DNA of 64,000 bases from Candidatus Peregrinibacteria bacterium RIFOXYA2_FULL_41_18 (GCA_001788795.1 MFXH01000007.1:49413-113412); one strand, 5' to 3'; counted from the first letter of the stretch, positions 30,301 to 38,533 are shown. Notes: a model not told the origin generated them from the letters alone. Translations and numbers: made by a program.

Positions 30301-33013
30301 TTATCATGACGTCAATCAAGCCACTATCGTTTATGATTATGAAAGCAAGAGAATTGATGTCGATATTTCTTCCGATAAAGATTCTTACGGTCCCGGAGAC
30401 AACGTTACTATCGACGTCAATGCTTCCGAGGAATCTTCTGTAAACCTTTATCTCGTTGATGAGGCTTATTACAGTCTGTTCTCCGAGAGCGTGACAGATC
30501 CTTTGGAAGGACTGTATGGAACGGTTTCCGACGGAGTTCTGTACAGGTTCGCATCGACGGAATCTCTCGCGATTGATATGGGAGGGAAGGGCGGATGTTT
30601 CAAGGCGGGAACTAAGATATTGATGAGCGACGGAAGTTATAAAAACATTGAAGACATTCGCGCCGGCGATGAAATCTCGACTCGTGAAAACGCTTTTGTA
30701 AATAAGCTCGTGTCCGGAAATGTCGTTAAAACCTATGAACACTATGTTGACGGCTACATCCTGATAAACGGATATCTCGGAGTTACCGGCGAGCATATTA
30801 TGTTCATAAACGGCCAGTGGAATTTGGCTTCGAATATCGAACTCGGCGATGTTCTTATCAATAAAGACGGCTCACAAGTTTTTGTAAGTTCTATAGAGCA
30901 AATCGATGAACCGACTGCCGTATATAATTTCGAAGTTGAGAATTATCACACTTATTTCGCCGACAATATTTATGTCCATAATGATAAAGGTGGCACGAGA
31001 GAAATCCTCAAGGACACTGCATTGTTCGAAGTCGTCGATACGGACTCAAGCGGAAATGCATCTGTCACATTCACTCTTCCTGACAACGTAACATCTTGGA
31101 GGGTTGTCGCTTCCGCAATAAATGGCGACAGCTTAATGGCGGGACTCGGCACCGCGAATATAAATGTAACCAAACCCGTCATCACCCTGCCTGTAATTAA
31201 CAGCGAATATGTTTTGGGCGACCAGCCTTCAATCCCTATAAGAGCTTACGGCGATTACCTAACCGCCGAATCCACTCTTAAGTTTGGAGTCGATATTGAG
31301 GATATGGATTATTCGGAATCGCAAGATGGAACTGCTTACCAAAATGTTTATTTCAATATTGATAATCTTACCGAAGGCGAACATAAAATCGTAACTTGGT
31401 CCGAAATAGATGACGAAGGAGACTCGTTAGCCACAAACACAAACGTTGTTAAGTCGCACTTTTCCATACAAAAAATATGGGATGCGATATTGACCGAAAA
31501 TACAAAACTTGAAGGATCGAGCGAAGATAGAACGACCGTTACTTTCATCAATGGAGAAGTTGGCGATTTCTACAGCATGCTGGTAGGCGAATCTTATAAT
31601 GATGGCAAAAGAGCGGATCAAATGGCTTCTAAATTTGTCGCTCAAAAGTTGTTAACCGAATATTTCGACGAAGAGTTCCAAGAATGGGAATTCCCGACTT
31701 TTGACTATCAATCCGAGCCCGATATCGATGGTGGCAAAGGTGGAATAGGACTGCTTGATTACGATTCCGATCGCCTTCCATTATCAGCCAAGCTTGCGGC
31801 TCTCGACAGCTCGCTTTGGAGTACCGATAATTTGAAGAAATATTTCGAGTCTTTCTTCTCAACCGATTCATATACTTGGAAAGGCGATCTTGCACCTGCG
31901 ACCCAGTACACTCTTACCGAAAAAATAACCGCAATCTACGGTCTCGCAGCAATAGACGAGAACTATTTGAACGAATTGAATTATTTGGTTGCTAATAACG
32001 AATTAACCCTCGAGGATAAAATTTTTGCCGCGCTCGCTTATCTCGAATTCGGTTCCAAGAGTCAAGCTTCCGATTTATATCTCGACATCATACAGAACTA
32101 TTCGGAAGCCGATTCGGATTACATAAAAATTACAGATAACGGAGCGTCTCTCGACGACGAACTGTCTTGGACCGCTCTTGCAGCCGTTATCGCGGCTGAG
32201 ACTGGGAGCGACGGAGCCGAACAACTATGGAGTTTCGTTTCCACAAATGATGATCTTTCAAATCGTGGCAGATCCGAACTCGTCGATGTTGAGAAATTGC
32301 TTTATGCAAAAAGTCTTCTTGATCTTGGCGCAGACGCAAAAGTCAGCTTCAAGTTAAACGGAGAAAAAATCTCTCTTGAAGGGAATGATATTTATACACT
32401 TAGCATGTTGCCAAGCGAACTCGAGAGCGTTCAATTCAGCGCTATTAGCGGAAGCGTGAAGGTAATCACCGATTACGCCGAAGTTGTCGATCCTTCGACT
32501 CTCGAGGCAAGTTCAGACCTTTCAATAGTTAGGAAATATTATGTTGATGGCGTGGAAACAAATGTATTACAAGCCGGTGAATTGGTTACGATCCAATTGA
32601 CCGTTACTGTTCCGGGAGATGTCGAAGGAATTTATTCCGTAACGGATTATCTGCCGAGCGGACTCAAGCTGACATATTCAGGTTATAGTTATTACGACCA
32701 AGGACAATCTATTTCGTTCGGAGTCGGATACAATCCTTTCCAAGAAGAAAATTATGAAGGTTGGGAACTGTGTTCTGATAATCCCGATGGATCTGTGATG
32801 TGCACTTGGTACACAACTTATGAAGAGTATGCTGCTGCCGCCGGAATCAGCAATGACCCGTCCAATAATCCGCCATATACGGAAACAATTACTTATACGG
32901 CCCGTGTAATTAACAAAGGTGTATTCGTGGCAGAACCGGCAGTAATACAAGACGCGGAGAATTCAAGCATATTGAATGTTTCAGGGAAAACTGGGAGTTT
33001 GGTGATAGAGTAA
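27392..33013 (+). CDS. Membrane-anchored alpha-2-macroglobulin-like protein with an internal Hint domain and a cytoplasmic N-terminus
   Basis: 1873 aa from the ATG at 27392. Residues 1-65: charged cytoplasmic segment (HLNQLGKMLKKRENPAF, DLRNELLRRANVM) that could bind the upstream sigma factor. ~67-86: membrane anchor (FATATAFALLVAVVSYSI). ~195-300: Big_5/SbsA-type Ig domain. Then MG domains (VKPAYELTVTPENPYLFVGE). 1069-1197: Hint domain. ~1200-1300: A2M domain (FTLPDNVTSWRVVASAI). Then a helical thioester-domain equivalent in which the CGEQ position reads GKRADQ, so the thioester is absent. C-terminal beta domain (GELVTIQLTVTVPGD, DYLPSGLKLTY). The family traps proteases at the cell surface. 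The stop codon TAA is part of repeat A. Confidence 0.85.
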   Translation: MNNIEKHLNQLGKMLKKRENPAFGSDLRNELLRRANVMNSAKVESRQQDTNSRGGLGFALTPFWKKAFATATAFALLVAVVSYSILPGGTKQAIQLVNIAEAQDYYALTPETEDTSGVSTDSGFILESKGVIDAGEVEDAIVITPETDFEVEQVSETSVEITPAEPLQEGEVYSIELNAQDMESSPYKTEYSWAYQVSEDLRIAGTLPANKTTNIPLNAGIEINFNYNGVQASDIENYYSIEPATRGGWDSKGKTAVFVPADPLTALTIYTVTIKTGLPLGGSEKVLAEDYVFQFETYSEYSSDGNLSFSSEMFNFAPNEVIDLPVYYWETYGEETESPTVSMQVYSYDGAEDFLSAIEAKQDNSLDWAWNTSELYSSSVEGLNLLIDQSTAPLLTSQWDHFIELPQALDQGYYLLKISKGDTKAEAFLQVSNLATYVSLSNNESIVWVNDLSTGMPVSGADVSVEKLGSTKTDSNGLAVIQENFPQPDSYDGDSENFNGIVKVSSGDSTVYYLYDYYSSSPILDNWKFFETERDTYHPTDKVYYWGFLKGRTEPLKGDAQLIITNWPWVWDAKYLAENDYVLHTEDVELKDGDVFSGSVDIEKFNPGYYALEIVQDDMVIATAAFSVQDFVKPAYELTVTPENPYLFVGESTNVNIEASFFEGTPVSNLDLQAYYGAKGVDGDGQVTTDENGKVVISYIADNNSWCQAFSYCDLIYSDYISVSPINEEEGSIWGDAKITTVESLVGSEEITVDYDENLKLQTKFVDMDKVKNPTDGWISSYSDIYGDIAPNTKVVTTVSAKKSVKTDIGQYYDYINKVTKTQYEYSEVDISTETLTLATDAEGNLDYDLGLNPEYIYQIDVAIYDANGNYYRSQHYLYPSSNDYYYGYTYYEFDGLEESYDIGETVSASITSSDEAPMPSDGSYKYFYAQSKNGTYNSDISSTPSYSFEFTDEMIPNVTVWGVIFDGKSYHDVNQATIVYDYESKRIDVDISSDKDSYGPGDNVTIDVNASEESSVNLYLVDEAYYSLFSESVTDPLEGLYGTVSDGVLYRFASTESLAIDMGGKGGCFKAGTKILMSDGSYKNIEDIRAGDEISTRENAFVNKLVSGNVVKTYEHYVDGYILINGYLGVTGEHIMFINGQWNLASNIELGDVLINKDGSQVFVSSIEQIDEPTAVYNFEVENYHTYFADNIYVHNDKGGTREILKDTALFEVVDTDSSGNASVTFTLPDNVTSWRVVASAINGDSLMAGLGTANINVTKPVITLPVINSEYVLGDQPSIPIRAYGDYLTAESTLKFGVDIEDMDYSESQDGTAYQNVYFNIDNLTEGEHKIVTWSEIDDEGDSLATNTNVVKSHFSIQKIWDAILTENTKLEGSSEDRTTVTFINGEVGDFYSMLVGESYNDGKRADQMASKFVAQKLLTEYFDEEFQEWEFPTFDYQSEPDIDGGKGGIGLLDYDSDRLPLSAKLAALDSSLWSTDNLKKYFESFFSTDSYTWKGDLAPATQYTLTEKITAIYGLAAIDENYLNELNYLVANNELTLEDKIFAALAYLEFGSKSQASDLYLDIIQNYSEADSDYIKITDNGASLDDELSWTALAAVIAAETGSDGAEQLWSFVSTNDDLSNRGRSELVDVEKLLYAKSLLDLGADAKVSFKLNGEKISLEGNDIYTLSMLPSELESVQFSAISGSVKVITDYAEVVDPSTLEASSDLSIVRKYYVDGVETNVLQAGELVTIQLTVTVPGDVEGIYSVTDYLPSGLKLTYSGYSYYDQGQSISFGVGYNPFQEENYEGWELCSDNPDGSVMCTWYTTYEEYAAAAGISNDPSNNPPYTETITYTARVINKGVFVAEPAVIQDAENSSILNVSGKTGSLVIE
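27517..27553 (+). repeat. Repeat-A-like sequence inside the coding region
   Basis: CAAGACACAAACAGCAGAGG (27532-27551) differs by one base from the 3' part of repeat A as seen at 55170-55205. Here it is translated, giving residues ~42-54 (KVESRQQDTNSRG) in the linker before the membrane anchor. Confidence 0.5.
30596..30982 (+). other. Hint (intein-like/BIL-type) domain within the alpha-2-macroglobulin gene
   Basis: 129 codons. Block A: Cys1069 in GGCFKAGTKILMSDGS, then IRAGDEI. Block B: GYLGVTGEHIMFINGQW with the T-x-x-H motif. Blocks F and G: NYHTYFADNIYVHN, with the His-Asn pair ending at Asn1197. The +1 residue is Asp, not Cys/Ser/Thr, so canonical protein splicing is not expected; N- or C-terminal cleavage as in bacterial intein-like domains is more likely. 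No endonuclease. Flanks GGKGG and DKGG look like a hinge. Confidence 0.88.
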
Positions 33014-33040
33014 GGAGCAAGACACAAGACACAGACAGCA
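33010..33040 (+). repeat. Dispersed 3'-end repeat family A, copy 2
   Basis: Identical to copy 1 over 31 bp. TAA at 33011-33013 ends the alpha-2-macroglobulin gene. An imperfect hairpin (GGCAGGCATC/GTGCTTGCC, about 33059-33093) follows. Confidence 0.75.
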
Positions 33041-33113
33041 GAAGAGGTTGAATAGGTGGGCAGGCATCTGCTAAAAATAAGCTGGTGCTTGCCTCTTGCA
33101 ATTTATACGATTT

Positions 33114-33809
33114 ATGACAAAAAGATTCTGGGAAATAGATTTCTTGAGAGGGATTGCGATGATTATGATGATAACATTCCATCTCGTATGGGATATCAAT
33201 CATTTTAATTATGCTGAAATTGAATTGTTTCACGGATTTTGGAAAATGTTTCAAATAGCAACTGCTTCTCTGTTTTTTCTGCTCGTTGGCGTATCGATAA
33301 ATTTTAGCAGTCCTGCAAAAACTCTAAAAAGAGGCGTCCAAATTCTGCTGCTTGGCATGGCAATCACCATTATCACAATGTTCATTTTTCCAACCAATTT
33401 TGTTGTATTTGGCGCTCTTCATTTAATAGGATTTTCCGTGATTGTTTCTTTTTTGTTTCGGGATTTCCGACTCTTTAATCTATTGCTTGGCGCGATGATT
33501 ATAATCTCAGGAGTTGTTATAGAATCTTACTCGATAGATTTTGACGGAATGTTCTTGATCATTTTTCATTCCGCTAATTTCTATTCGATCGATTACTTCC
33601 CTGTATTCCCGTGGTTTGGAGTTGTTTTAACCGGTATGTTTATTGGTAAAATTCTCTACGCAAATGGTACAAGGCGTTTTGAGTTGCGCGAGTTGTCACA
33701 TCAATTAGGCATAAGATCCATTTGCTTTCTCGGCAAAAAATCTTTGATTATTTATCTTTTCCATCAAGTTGTGCTTTATGGATTTTTTTCCGCTATCTCT
33801 CGTTTCTAG
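33114..33809 (+). CDS. DUF1624 membrane protein, acyltransferase-like
   Basis: 231 aa from the ATG at 33114 (MTKRFWEIDFLRGIAMIMMI), preferred over an in-frame TTG at 33096. Seven or so membrane helices. FWEIDFLRGIAMIMMITFHLVWD, with its Arg and His, is the signature of the heparan-alpha-glucosaminide N-acetyltransferase-like/DUF1624 group. FPVFPWFGVVLTGMFIGKIL and SLIIYLFHQVVLY close the domain. Possible role: O-acylation of envelope glycans (inference). Confidence 0.82.
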   Translation: MTKRFWEIDFLRGIAMIMMITFHLVWDINHFNYAEIELFHGFWKMFQIATASLFFLLVGVSINFSSPAKTLKRGVQILLLGMAITIITMFIFPTNFVVFGALHLIGFSVIVSFLFRDFRLFNLLLGAMIIISGVVIESYSIDFDGMFLIIFHSANFYSIDYFPVFPWFGVVLTGMFIGKILYANGTRRFELRELSHQLGIRSICFLGKKSLIIYLFHQVVLYGFFSAISRF

Positions 33810-33826
33810 GTTTACGGCCTATACAA

Positions 33827-33902
33827 GGAGATTGCATACGCAATCAGACTTGATAGTATTGCGCAACGAAACGGTTGTCCGGAAGACAACCTTTCTTTGC
33901 GT
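33827..33902 (+). ncRNA. Structured element F3, copy b
   Basis: GGAG, hairpin GATTGC-atac-GCAATC (33830-33845), linker GACTTGATAGTATTGCG, then a hairpin CGCAA/TTGCG (33862-33866 with 33898-33902) with tip GGTTGTC/GACAACC (33873-33891). Sits between convergent genes and touches the argS stop codon. Confidence 0.6.
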
Positions 33903-35602
33903 TACATCTTTTCCACTACCTCAATCCCCATCAACTCCAATCCGTTCTTAAGCACTTGTGCAACAGCCTTAATAAGCGTCAAACGTGCCGCCTTCAAACC
34001 GCCTTCCGCATCCTTGACCGTATTTACTGCGTACCATTTTGAAAACTCACTGGCGAGTTCTAGTAAATAATGTGCCAATCCATGTGGAGACAACTCTTCC
34101 GCCGCTTTCGCGATAGTATATTCAAACATATTTAAGCATCTTGTGAGATTCCAATCGGCTTCGTTAAATGCGCCGAAATTCGGTTTGTTCTTACTCTTAA
34201 CCTTGCTTGTAATCGAACTAATTCGAGCAAACGCGTACTGCAAATAAGGACCACTGTCTCCATCCAGTTTAACGGCTTTGTTTATATCAAAAGCGATGTC
34301 GCCTTTGGCATTCGCAAAAAGCATCATGAATTTGATTGCACCGACTGCAACTTTTTCTGTCGCAAGCTCCTTTTCTTCCGCGGTCAATTTCGATTCGGCG
34401 ACGATAGCACCGATTTTCTCACGTGCTTCTCCGATAAGAGATTCCGCCGTAATCACATCTCCGGTTCGAGAAGACATTTTACCTGTCGTTAGATTCACCA
34501 TTCCATAAGAAAGATGGAATTGTTTCTGAAGAATTCCCGGAAACAAAAAATCCATCGCCTTGAATGTAACTTTCAGATAATCCGCTTGTTCATTTGCGAC
34601 CACGTGGATGTTTTTGTCGAATTTAAAAGCCTCTCTCTCTAGTTTGGCCAACCCCATTTCCTTAGCTTCATAAGTCGGATTGCCGTCTTTTGTTATAAAA
34701 ACTCTGTTATGAAGCCCGTATTTTTCACCCGGAAAAATCACCGCTTCTTGCGAATCTTCGAAAACACCCTTTGCCTTGAACTTCTCAACAAGACTCCTGC
34801 CAAGTTCAAAAACCTCGCTCTCGAAAAACAATCTGTCGAAATGCGTACCGAGCCTCTTATATATATAATCGAAATATTCTAAACTCCATTTTCGCGTTTT
34901 CTCCCAAAGAGGCATTATTTCCGGATCATGCGCGTATATTTTTTTATTAATCGCGTAAATTTCCGCACGCGCTTGTTCATCAGCCTCAAAAGCTTTTCCG
35001 CCCACGGCATAAACCTTTCCGAGGAATTCAGCCTTCTGTTGAGGTGTTGCGTCATCTCCGATTTTTTCAGCAGATTGCGAATAGCCCCATAGGCATTTTG
35101 CCACGTGCAATCCTATATCGCCTTGATAATTCGCACGGAAAACTTTTGCTCCTTGCGACTTAATTATCCTGACAAGCGATTCGCCCAAGCTGATATTGCG
35201 AAGATGTCCGATATGAAAAGCTTTATGCGTATTCGGATGTGCGAATTCGATCATGATTTTCTTACCTTTAAGTGATCCGCCGCGACCGAATTTTTCTTTG
35301 CGCTTTTTAACTTCAAGAATTTGACCCTCGAGAACTTGCTTACTTAATCTAAAATTGATAAATCCCGGACCTGCTATATCTATAGATTCCACTATTTCTC
35401 CTTTTTCCACCCCGTTCACTATTTGAGTCGCCACTTCGCGAGGATTCTTGCCGATTTCACGTGCCATTTGAAGAGCAATCGGTGTTGAAAAATCTCCATG
35501 CGATTTATCGGCTGGTTTTTCAATAAGAATCTTACCTTTGAATTCCAAGCCGGCTTTCACCAGAGAATCCGAGACGAGTTGTTGCAGTTGTTCTGTAATC
35601 AT
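33902..35602 (-). CDS. argS: Arginyl-tRNA synthetase
   Basis: 566 aa from the ATG at 35602 (MITEQLQQLVSDSL), with an in-frame TTG six codons upstream rejected. HIGH motif in EFAHPNTHKAFHIGHLRN. The KMSKS-equivalent is in TGKMSSRTGD. N-terminal Add1 domain (SHGDFSTPIALQMAREIGKNPREVA) and C-terminal DALR anticodon-binding helices (YLQYAFARISSI to the end). Charges tRNA-Arg. Complete. Its stop abuts an F3 element. Confidence 0.96.
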   Translation of the reverse strand: MITEQLQQLVSDSLVKAGLEFKGKILIEKPADKSHGDFSTPIALQMAREIGKNPREVATQIVNGVEKGEIVESIDIAGPGFINFRLSKQVLEGQILEVKKRKEKFGRGGSLKGKKIMIEFAHPNTHKAFHIGHLRNISLGESLVRIIKSQGAKVFRANYQGDIGLHVAKCLWGYSQSAEKIGDDATPQQKAEFLGKVYAVGGKAFEADEQARAEIYAINKKIYAHDPEIMPLWEKTRKWSLEYFDYIYKRLGTHFDRLFFESEVFELGRSLVEKFKAKGVFEDSQEAVIFPGEKYGLHNRVFITKDGNPTYEAKEMGLAKLEREAFKFDKNIHVVANEQADYLKVTFKAMDFLFPGILQKQFHLSYGMVNLTTGKMSSRTGDVITAESLIGEAREKIGAIVAESKLTAEEKELATEKVAVGAIKFMMLFANAKGDIAFDINKAVKLDGDSGPYLQYAFARISSITSKVKSKNKPNFGAFNEADWNLTRCLNMFEYTIAKAAEELSPHGLAHYLLELASEFSKWYAVNTVKDAEGGLKAARLTLIKAVAQVLKNGLELMGIEVVEKM

Positions 35603-35764
35603 CGGGTTTGATTGTAACAACTCGTATTATCTTACCGCAAGGCATTATTTCTCAACCATAATTTGGTCGCGAAACATTCATGAAATCTAACAATGTCGAC
35701 ATGTTGATTCAGTATAAGTTTCGTAATAGCATTCACCGCGATATATTTTTTAACCCCTGTTCTC

Positions 35765-36835
35765 ATGAAGCTCTCGCGTTCCGTACTGGCAATGATGATT
35801 GCCGTCAGTTTATTCTCTGCAACCGCTTTTGCAGGTACTTTTAGCGATGTTTCCGGAAACCATGATAACCGCGCAGCTGTTGAATATCTTGTTTATAACG
35901 GAACTCTTGAAGGATATGATGACGGCACGTTCCGCCCTTCAAGCACTATCAACCGAGCGGAGCTTATGAAAGTCTTGGTTGCTTCTCAGGGAGTCGAGCC
36001 TGATGCAACGCTTTATCACGACTGCTTCCCTGATGTTACGAACGAATGGTTTGCTCCTTATGTTTGCTATGCGTATGAACAAGGCTGGGTTGATGGATAT
36101 CCAGATGGCACTTTCCTTCCGGCAAATACTGTCAATAAAGTAGAGGCTGCAAAAATGATCGTAAATGCATGGGGGTATAGCGATATGCTTCCAGAAGGTG
36201 ATTACCTTTCCGATTCCGATTTGTTCGACGATACGGAGGCTTCCGCTTGGTATGCTCCTTATGTTTATTTGGTTAAATACTGGAATCTCGATGGAACGTC
36301 CGGAAACTTCAGTCCTTCCGAGGGCATGGATCGCGGACGCGCATCTGAATATATGTTCCGCATTATCGTAATGGAAAACATGGGTTATTCTTGGTATGAG
36401 GATGGCGACGATGAGTTGTTCTTGAGTTACTACGGTTTGGATTACTTGTTGGTAGATGATGATATTTCCGATTCATATGAATATGTCGACGATAGCTCTG
36501 ATGATGGCGATAAAACGGATGATGCTGCCGGCGATAGCTCCGATGAGTATATTTACGACGATACCTATGTTGAACCAACAGATGACACAACTGAATATGT
36601 TTGCCTCCAGTTGACCTCTTCTTCAACCGATGAATCGCTTGAAGTCACGAATTGCGGAGACAGCACTGTCAATCTTGATGGATACAGCTTGGAAACCGAT
36701 GAAACATTCTACGAATTCGGTTCTTATGATCTTGCTCCATGGGAGAGCGTCGAAATTGAATATTATTTGCCTGGCTACACGATCTATCTGCGTGGCGCTA
36801 ACGGAGGATTAGTTGATAGCGATTATAACTTCTAA
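35765..36835 (+). CDS. Secreted S-layer-homology (SLH) protein with C-terminal lamin-tail-like domain
   Basis: 356 aa. Signal peptide (MKLSRSVLAMMIAVSLFSATAFA). Three SLH units: TFSDVSGNHDNRAAVEYLVY with LEGYDDGTFRPSSTINRAEL; CFPDVTNEWFAPYVCYAYE with VDGYPDGTFLPANTVNKVEA; and WYAPYVYLVKYWNLDGTS with FSPSEGMDRGRA. Then an acidic linker (DDSSDDGDKTDDAAGDSS). The C-terminus (LQLTSSSTDESLEVTNCGDSTVNLDGYSLE) has the beta-sandwich pattern of LTD domains. SLH units bind pyruvylated wall polysaccharide, so this is a cell-surface protein. Confidence 0.88.
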   Translation: MKLSRSVLAMMIAVSLFSATAFAGTFSDVSGNHDNRAAVEYLVYNGTLEGYDDGTFRPSSTINRAELMKVLVASQGVEPDATLYHDCFPDVTNEWFAPYVCYAYEQGWVDGYPDGTFLPANTVNKVEAAKMIVNAWGYSDMLPEGDYLSDSDLFDDTEASAWYAPYVYLVKYWNLDGTSGNFSPSEGMDRGRASEYMFRIIVMENMGYSWYEDGDDELFLSYYGLDYLLVDDDISDSYEYVDDSSDDGDKTDDAAGDSSDEYIYDDTYVEPTDDTTEYVCLQLTSSSTDESLEVTNCGDSTVNLDGYSLETDETFYEFGSYDLAPWESVEIEYYLPGYTIYLRGANGGLVDSDYNF

Positions 36836-36847
36836 AACAGAATATAT

Positions 36848-36885
36848 AAAAAGAAGCCTGTTCCGACGACAGGCTTCTTTTTTTT
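36848..36885 (+). terminator. Intrinsic terminator after the SLH gene
   Basis: AAAAAGAAGCCTG pairs with CAGGCTTCTTTTT, followed by a T-run. Confidence 0.9.
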
Positions 36886-36917
36886 GTCATAGTGATCTTG
36901 AATAGGCATTGTTTTTC

Positions 36918-36926
36918 TGCTATAAT
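36918..36926 (+). promoter_or_regulatory. Extended -10 promoter of the LPXTG gene
   Basis: TGCTATAAT (36918-36926), about 31 bp before the ATG. Confidence 0.55.
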
Positions 36927-36957
36927 AATTAGATTTAATATCTAAATTTTTACAAAA

Positions 36958-38487
36958 ATGAAAAGCAAAATCACACTTATTGCATTGTCACTCCTAGCTG
37001 TGGCAACGATCTCTCCATTGTCTATGGCTGCAGCCGATCTTCAAGTTCCTTCAGATGTAGAAGACTTGAGCGCGCAAGCCGGAGACGGCGAAGTTGAGCT
37101 GTCTTGGGACATGGCAACCGATAATGTTGGTGTAACCGAATACAAGATTCATTATGGGTTGAATAGCGTCACAGATGATAGCGATGGCTATAATTTCGAT
37201 TCGATTGAAACAAATAATGACTCGCTTTCTTATACTGTTGACGGTCTTACAAACGGGACAACTTATTATTTTGCCGTTACGGCACTTGATGCGGCCGGAA
37301 ATGAAAGCGATTATTACAGCAATGAGGTTTCTGCCACTCCTGTTTCTGCTGATGACACAGGTGACACGGAAGCTCCTTATGTTGTCGGCGCAACTGCGAC
37401 CAGTAATATGACAATTGAAGTTAATTTTTCTGAAAATGTTTCCTTGCCGGTAGACGGCAAGACTGCTTTCACGATTATCGACATCGCTACAGACCAACAA
37501 TTGGAAGTTCTTGATGCTTACGTTTCCACGGATCAAGCTGATACTGTTTTGATAACTACAGATGTTCAAGATGAAGGCGCAAATTATATGTTGGTTGCAA
37601 GTTCTTCCGTCACGGACGAGTCCGGCAACGCGCTTGTAAGTGGCACAGCGGATACTGCAGTGTTTAACGGTGCTGCCGAATCTCTTGTCTTGGACGACGA
37701 CACGGGCGATGAAGTTGTTGTTGATGTAGATTCCGGAGAGGAAGATGTTTTGGCACTTGAAGATTCTACGCCGGAAGACTCAACTCCTCCTGTTATAGAT
37801 GATGTAGAAGCGGAGACTCTCACCGAAGTCATTGTGACTTTTGATGAAGAAGTTGTCTTGGCTGAGAATGAAATCGGCGAACCGCTTGTTTCATTTGATA
37901 TTATTTTGGCTGAAGATAATTCTCCTCTTGAAGTATTGAGTATGAAAATCGACGAAGAAGATTCGACAAAAGTCATTCTTGAAACATATGAACAGAGTCC
38001 CGGAGAGGATTATATTCTTGCCGTTAACGGTATTACAGACTTAGCAGGCAATGAGCTTATTGATGATTTCGATTCGACTGCGAGCTTTTCCGCTCCCGTT
38101 CTTGAAATTGCAGATTTGATTCCACCGGAAGATGTTACTGGTTTTTTGGCCGGTTTGGTTTCAGGTGTTGCAACAAGTGTTGAATTGACATGGACCGAGA
38201 GCGTTGATAGCGCTGGAGATTTGGCAGATCAGTTAATGTATAAAAGCGAAAATGGTGGACAGTCTTATGATGATGCCGAATCGCTTGGCGCTTCGACAGA
38301 TTCTTATACCGCTGAAGGACTTACCGAAGGACAAACTTATACATTCAAATTAACCACTGTTGATGAAGCCGGAAACGAAAGTGAAGGTGTTATCACGACA
38401 ATTACATTGCCGCAAACCGGTGCCGGAGTCGGAATCGTGTTGTTGGCGACTGTGTTGGGAACAGGGTTTGTGATGAAGAAGAAGTAG
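36958..38487 (+). CDS. Surface protein with fibronectin III and Ig-like domains and LPQTG sorting signal
   Basis: 509 aa. Signal peptide (MKSKITLIALSLLAVATISPLSMA). FN3 domain at ~35-130 (AQAGDGEVELSWDMATDNVG, YYFAVTALDAAGNES). Two Big_5/SbsA-like Ig domains (~135-240 and ~275-385, both with ENVSLPVDGK- or EEVVLAENE-type edge strands and TDVQDEGANYML or YEQSPGEDYILAV). FN3 again at ~395-480. The C-terminus reads LPQTGAGVGIVLLATVLGTG and ends MKKK: sortase motif, hydrophobic stretch, positive tail. A sortase would anchor it, but none is in this window. Family-B repeat follows. Confidence 0.9.
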   Translation: MKSKITLIALSLLAVATISPLSMAAADLQVPSDVEDLSAQAGDGEVELSWDMATDNVGVTEYKIHYGLNSVTDDSDGYNFDSIETNNDSLSYTVDGLTNGTTYYFAVTALDAAGNESDYYSNEVSATPVSADDTGDTEAPYVVGATATSNMTIEVNFSENVSLPVDGKTAFTIIDIATDQQLEVLDAYVSTDQADTVLITTDVQDEGANYMLVASSSVTDESGNALVSGTADTAVFNGAAESLVLDDDTGDEVVVDVDSGEEDVLALEDSTPEDSTPPVIDDVEAETLTEVIVTFDEEVVLAENEIGEPLVSFDIILAEDNSPLEVLSMKIDEEDSTKVILETYEQSPGEDYILAVNGITDLAGNELIDDFDSTASFSAPVLEIADLIPPEDVTGFLAGLVSGVATSVELTWTESVDSAGDLADQLMYKSENGGQSYDDAESLGASTDSYTAEGLTEGQTYTFKLTTVDEAGNESEGVITTITLPQTGAGVGIVLLATVLGTGFVMKKK

Positions 38488-38524
38488 GGGAAGTCGAAGA
38501 AGTGACATAGTGACGTAGTGAATT
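38484..38524 (+). repeat. Dispersed 3'-end repeat family B, copy 3
   Basis: AAGTAGGGGAAGTCGAAGAA then GTGACATAGTGACGTAGTGA. Starts within the last codons of the LPXTG gene. Confidence 0.6.
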
Positions 38525-38533
38525 AGTAAATTG

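Noticed and set aside
30596..30982. Reading the Hint domain as a full splicing intein with homing endonuclease
   Set aside because: Only 129 residues, no endonuclease motifs, and Asp instead of Cys/Ser/Thr at the +1 position.
27392..33013. Alpha-2-macroglobulin with a working thioester
   Set aside because: The CGEQ motif is absent; the equivalent site reads GKRADQ.
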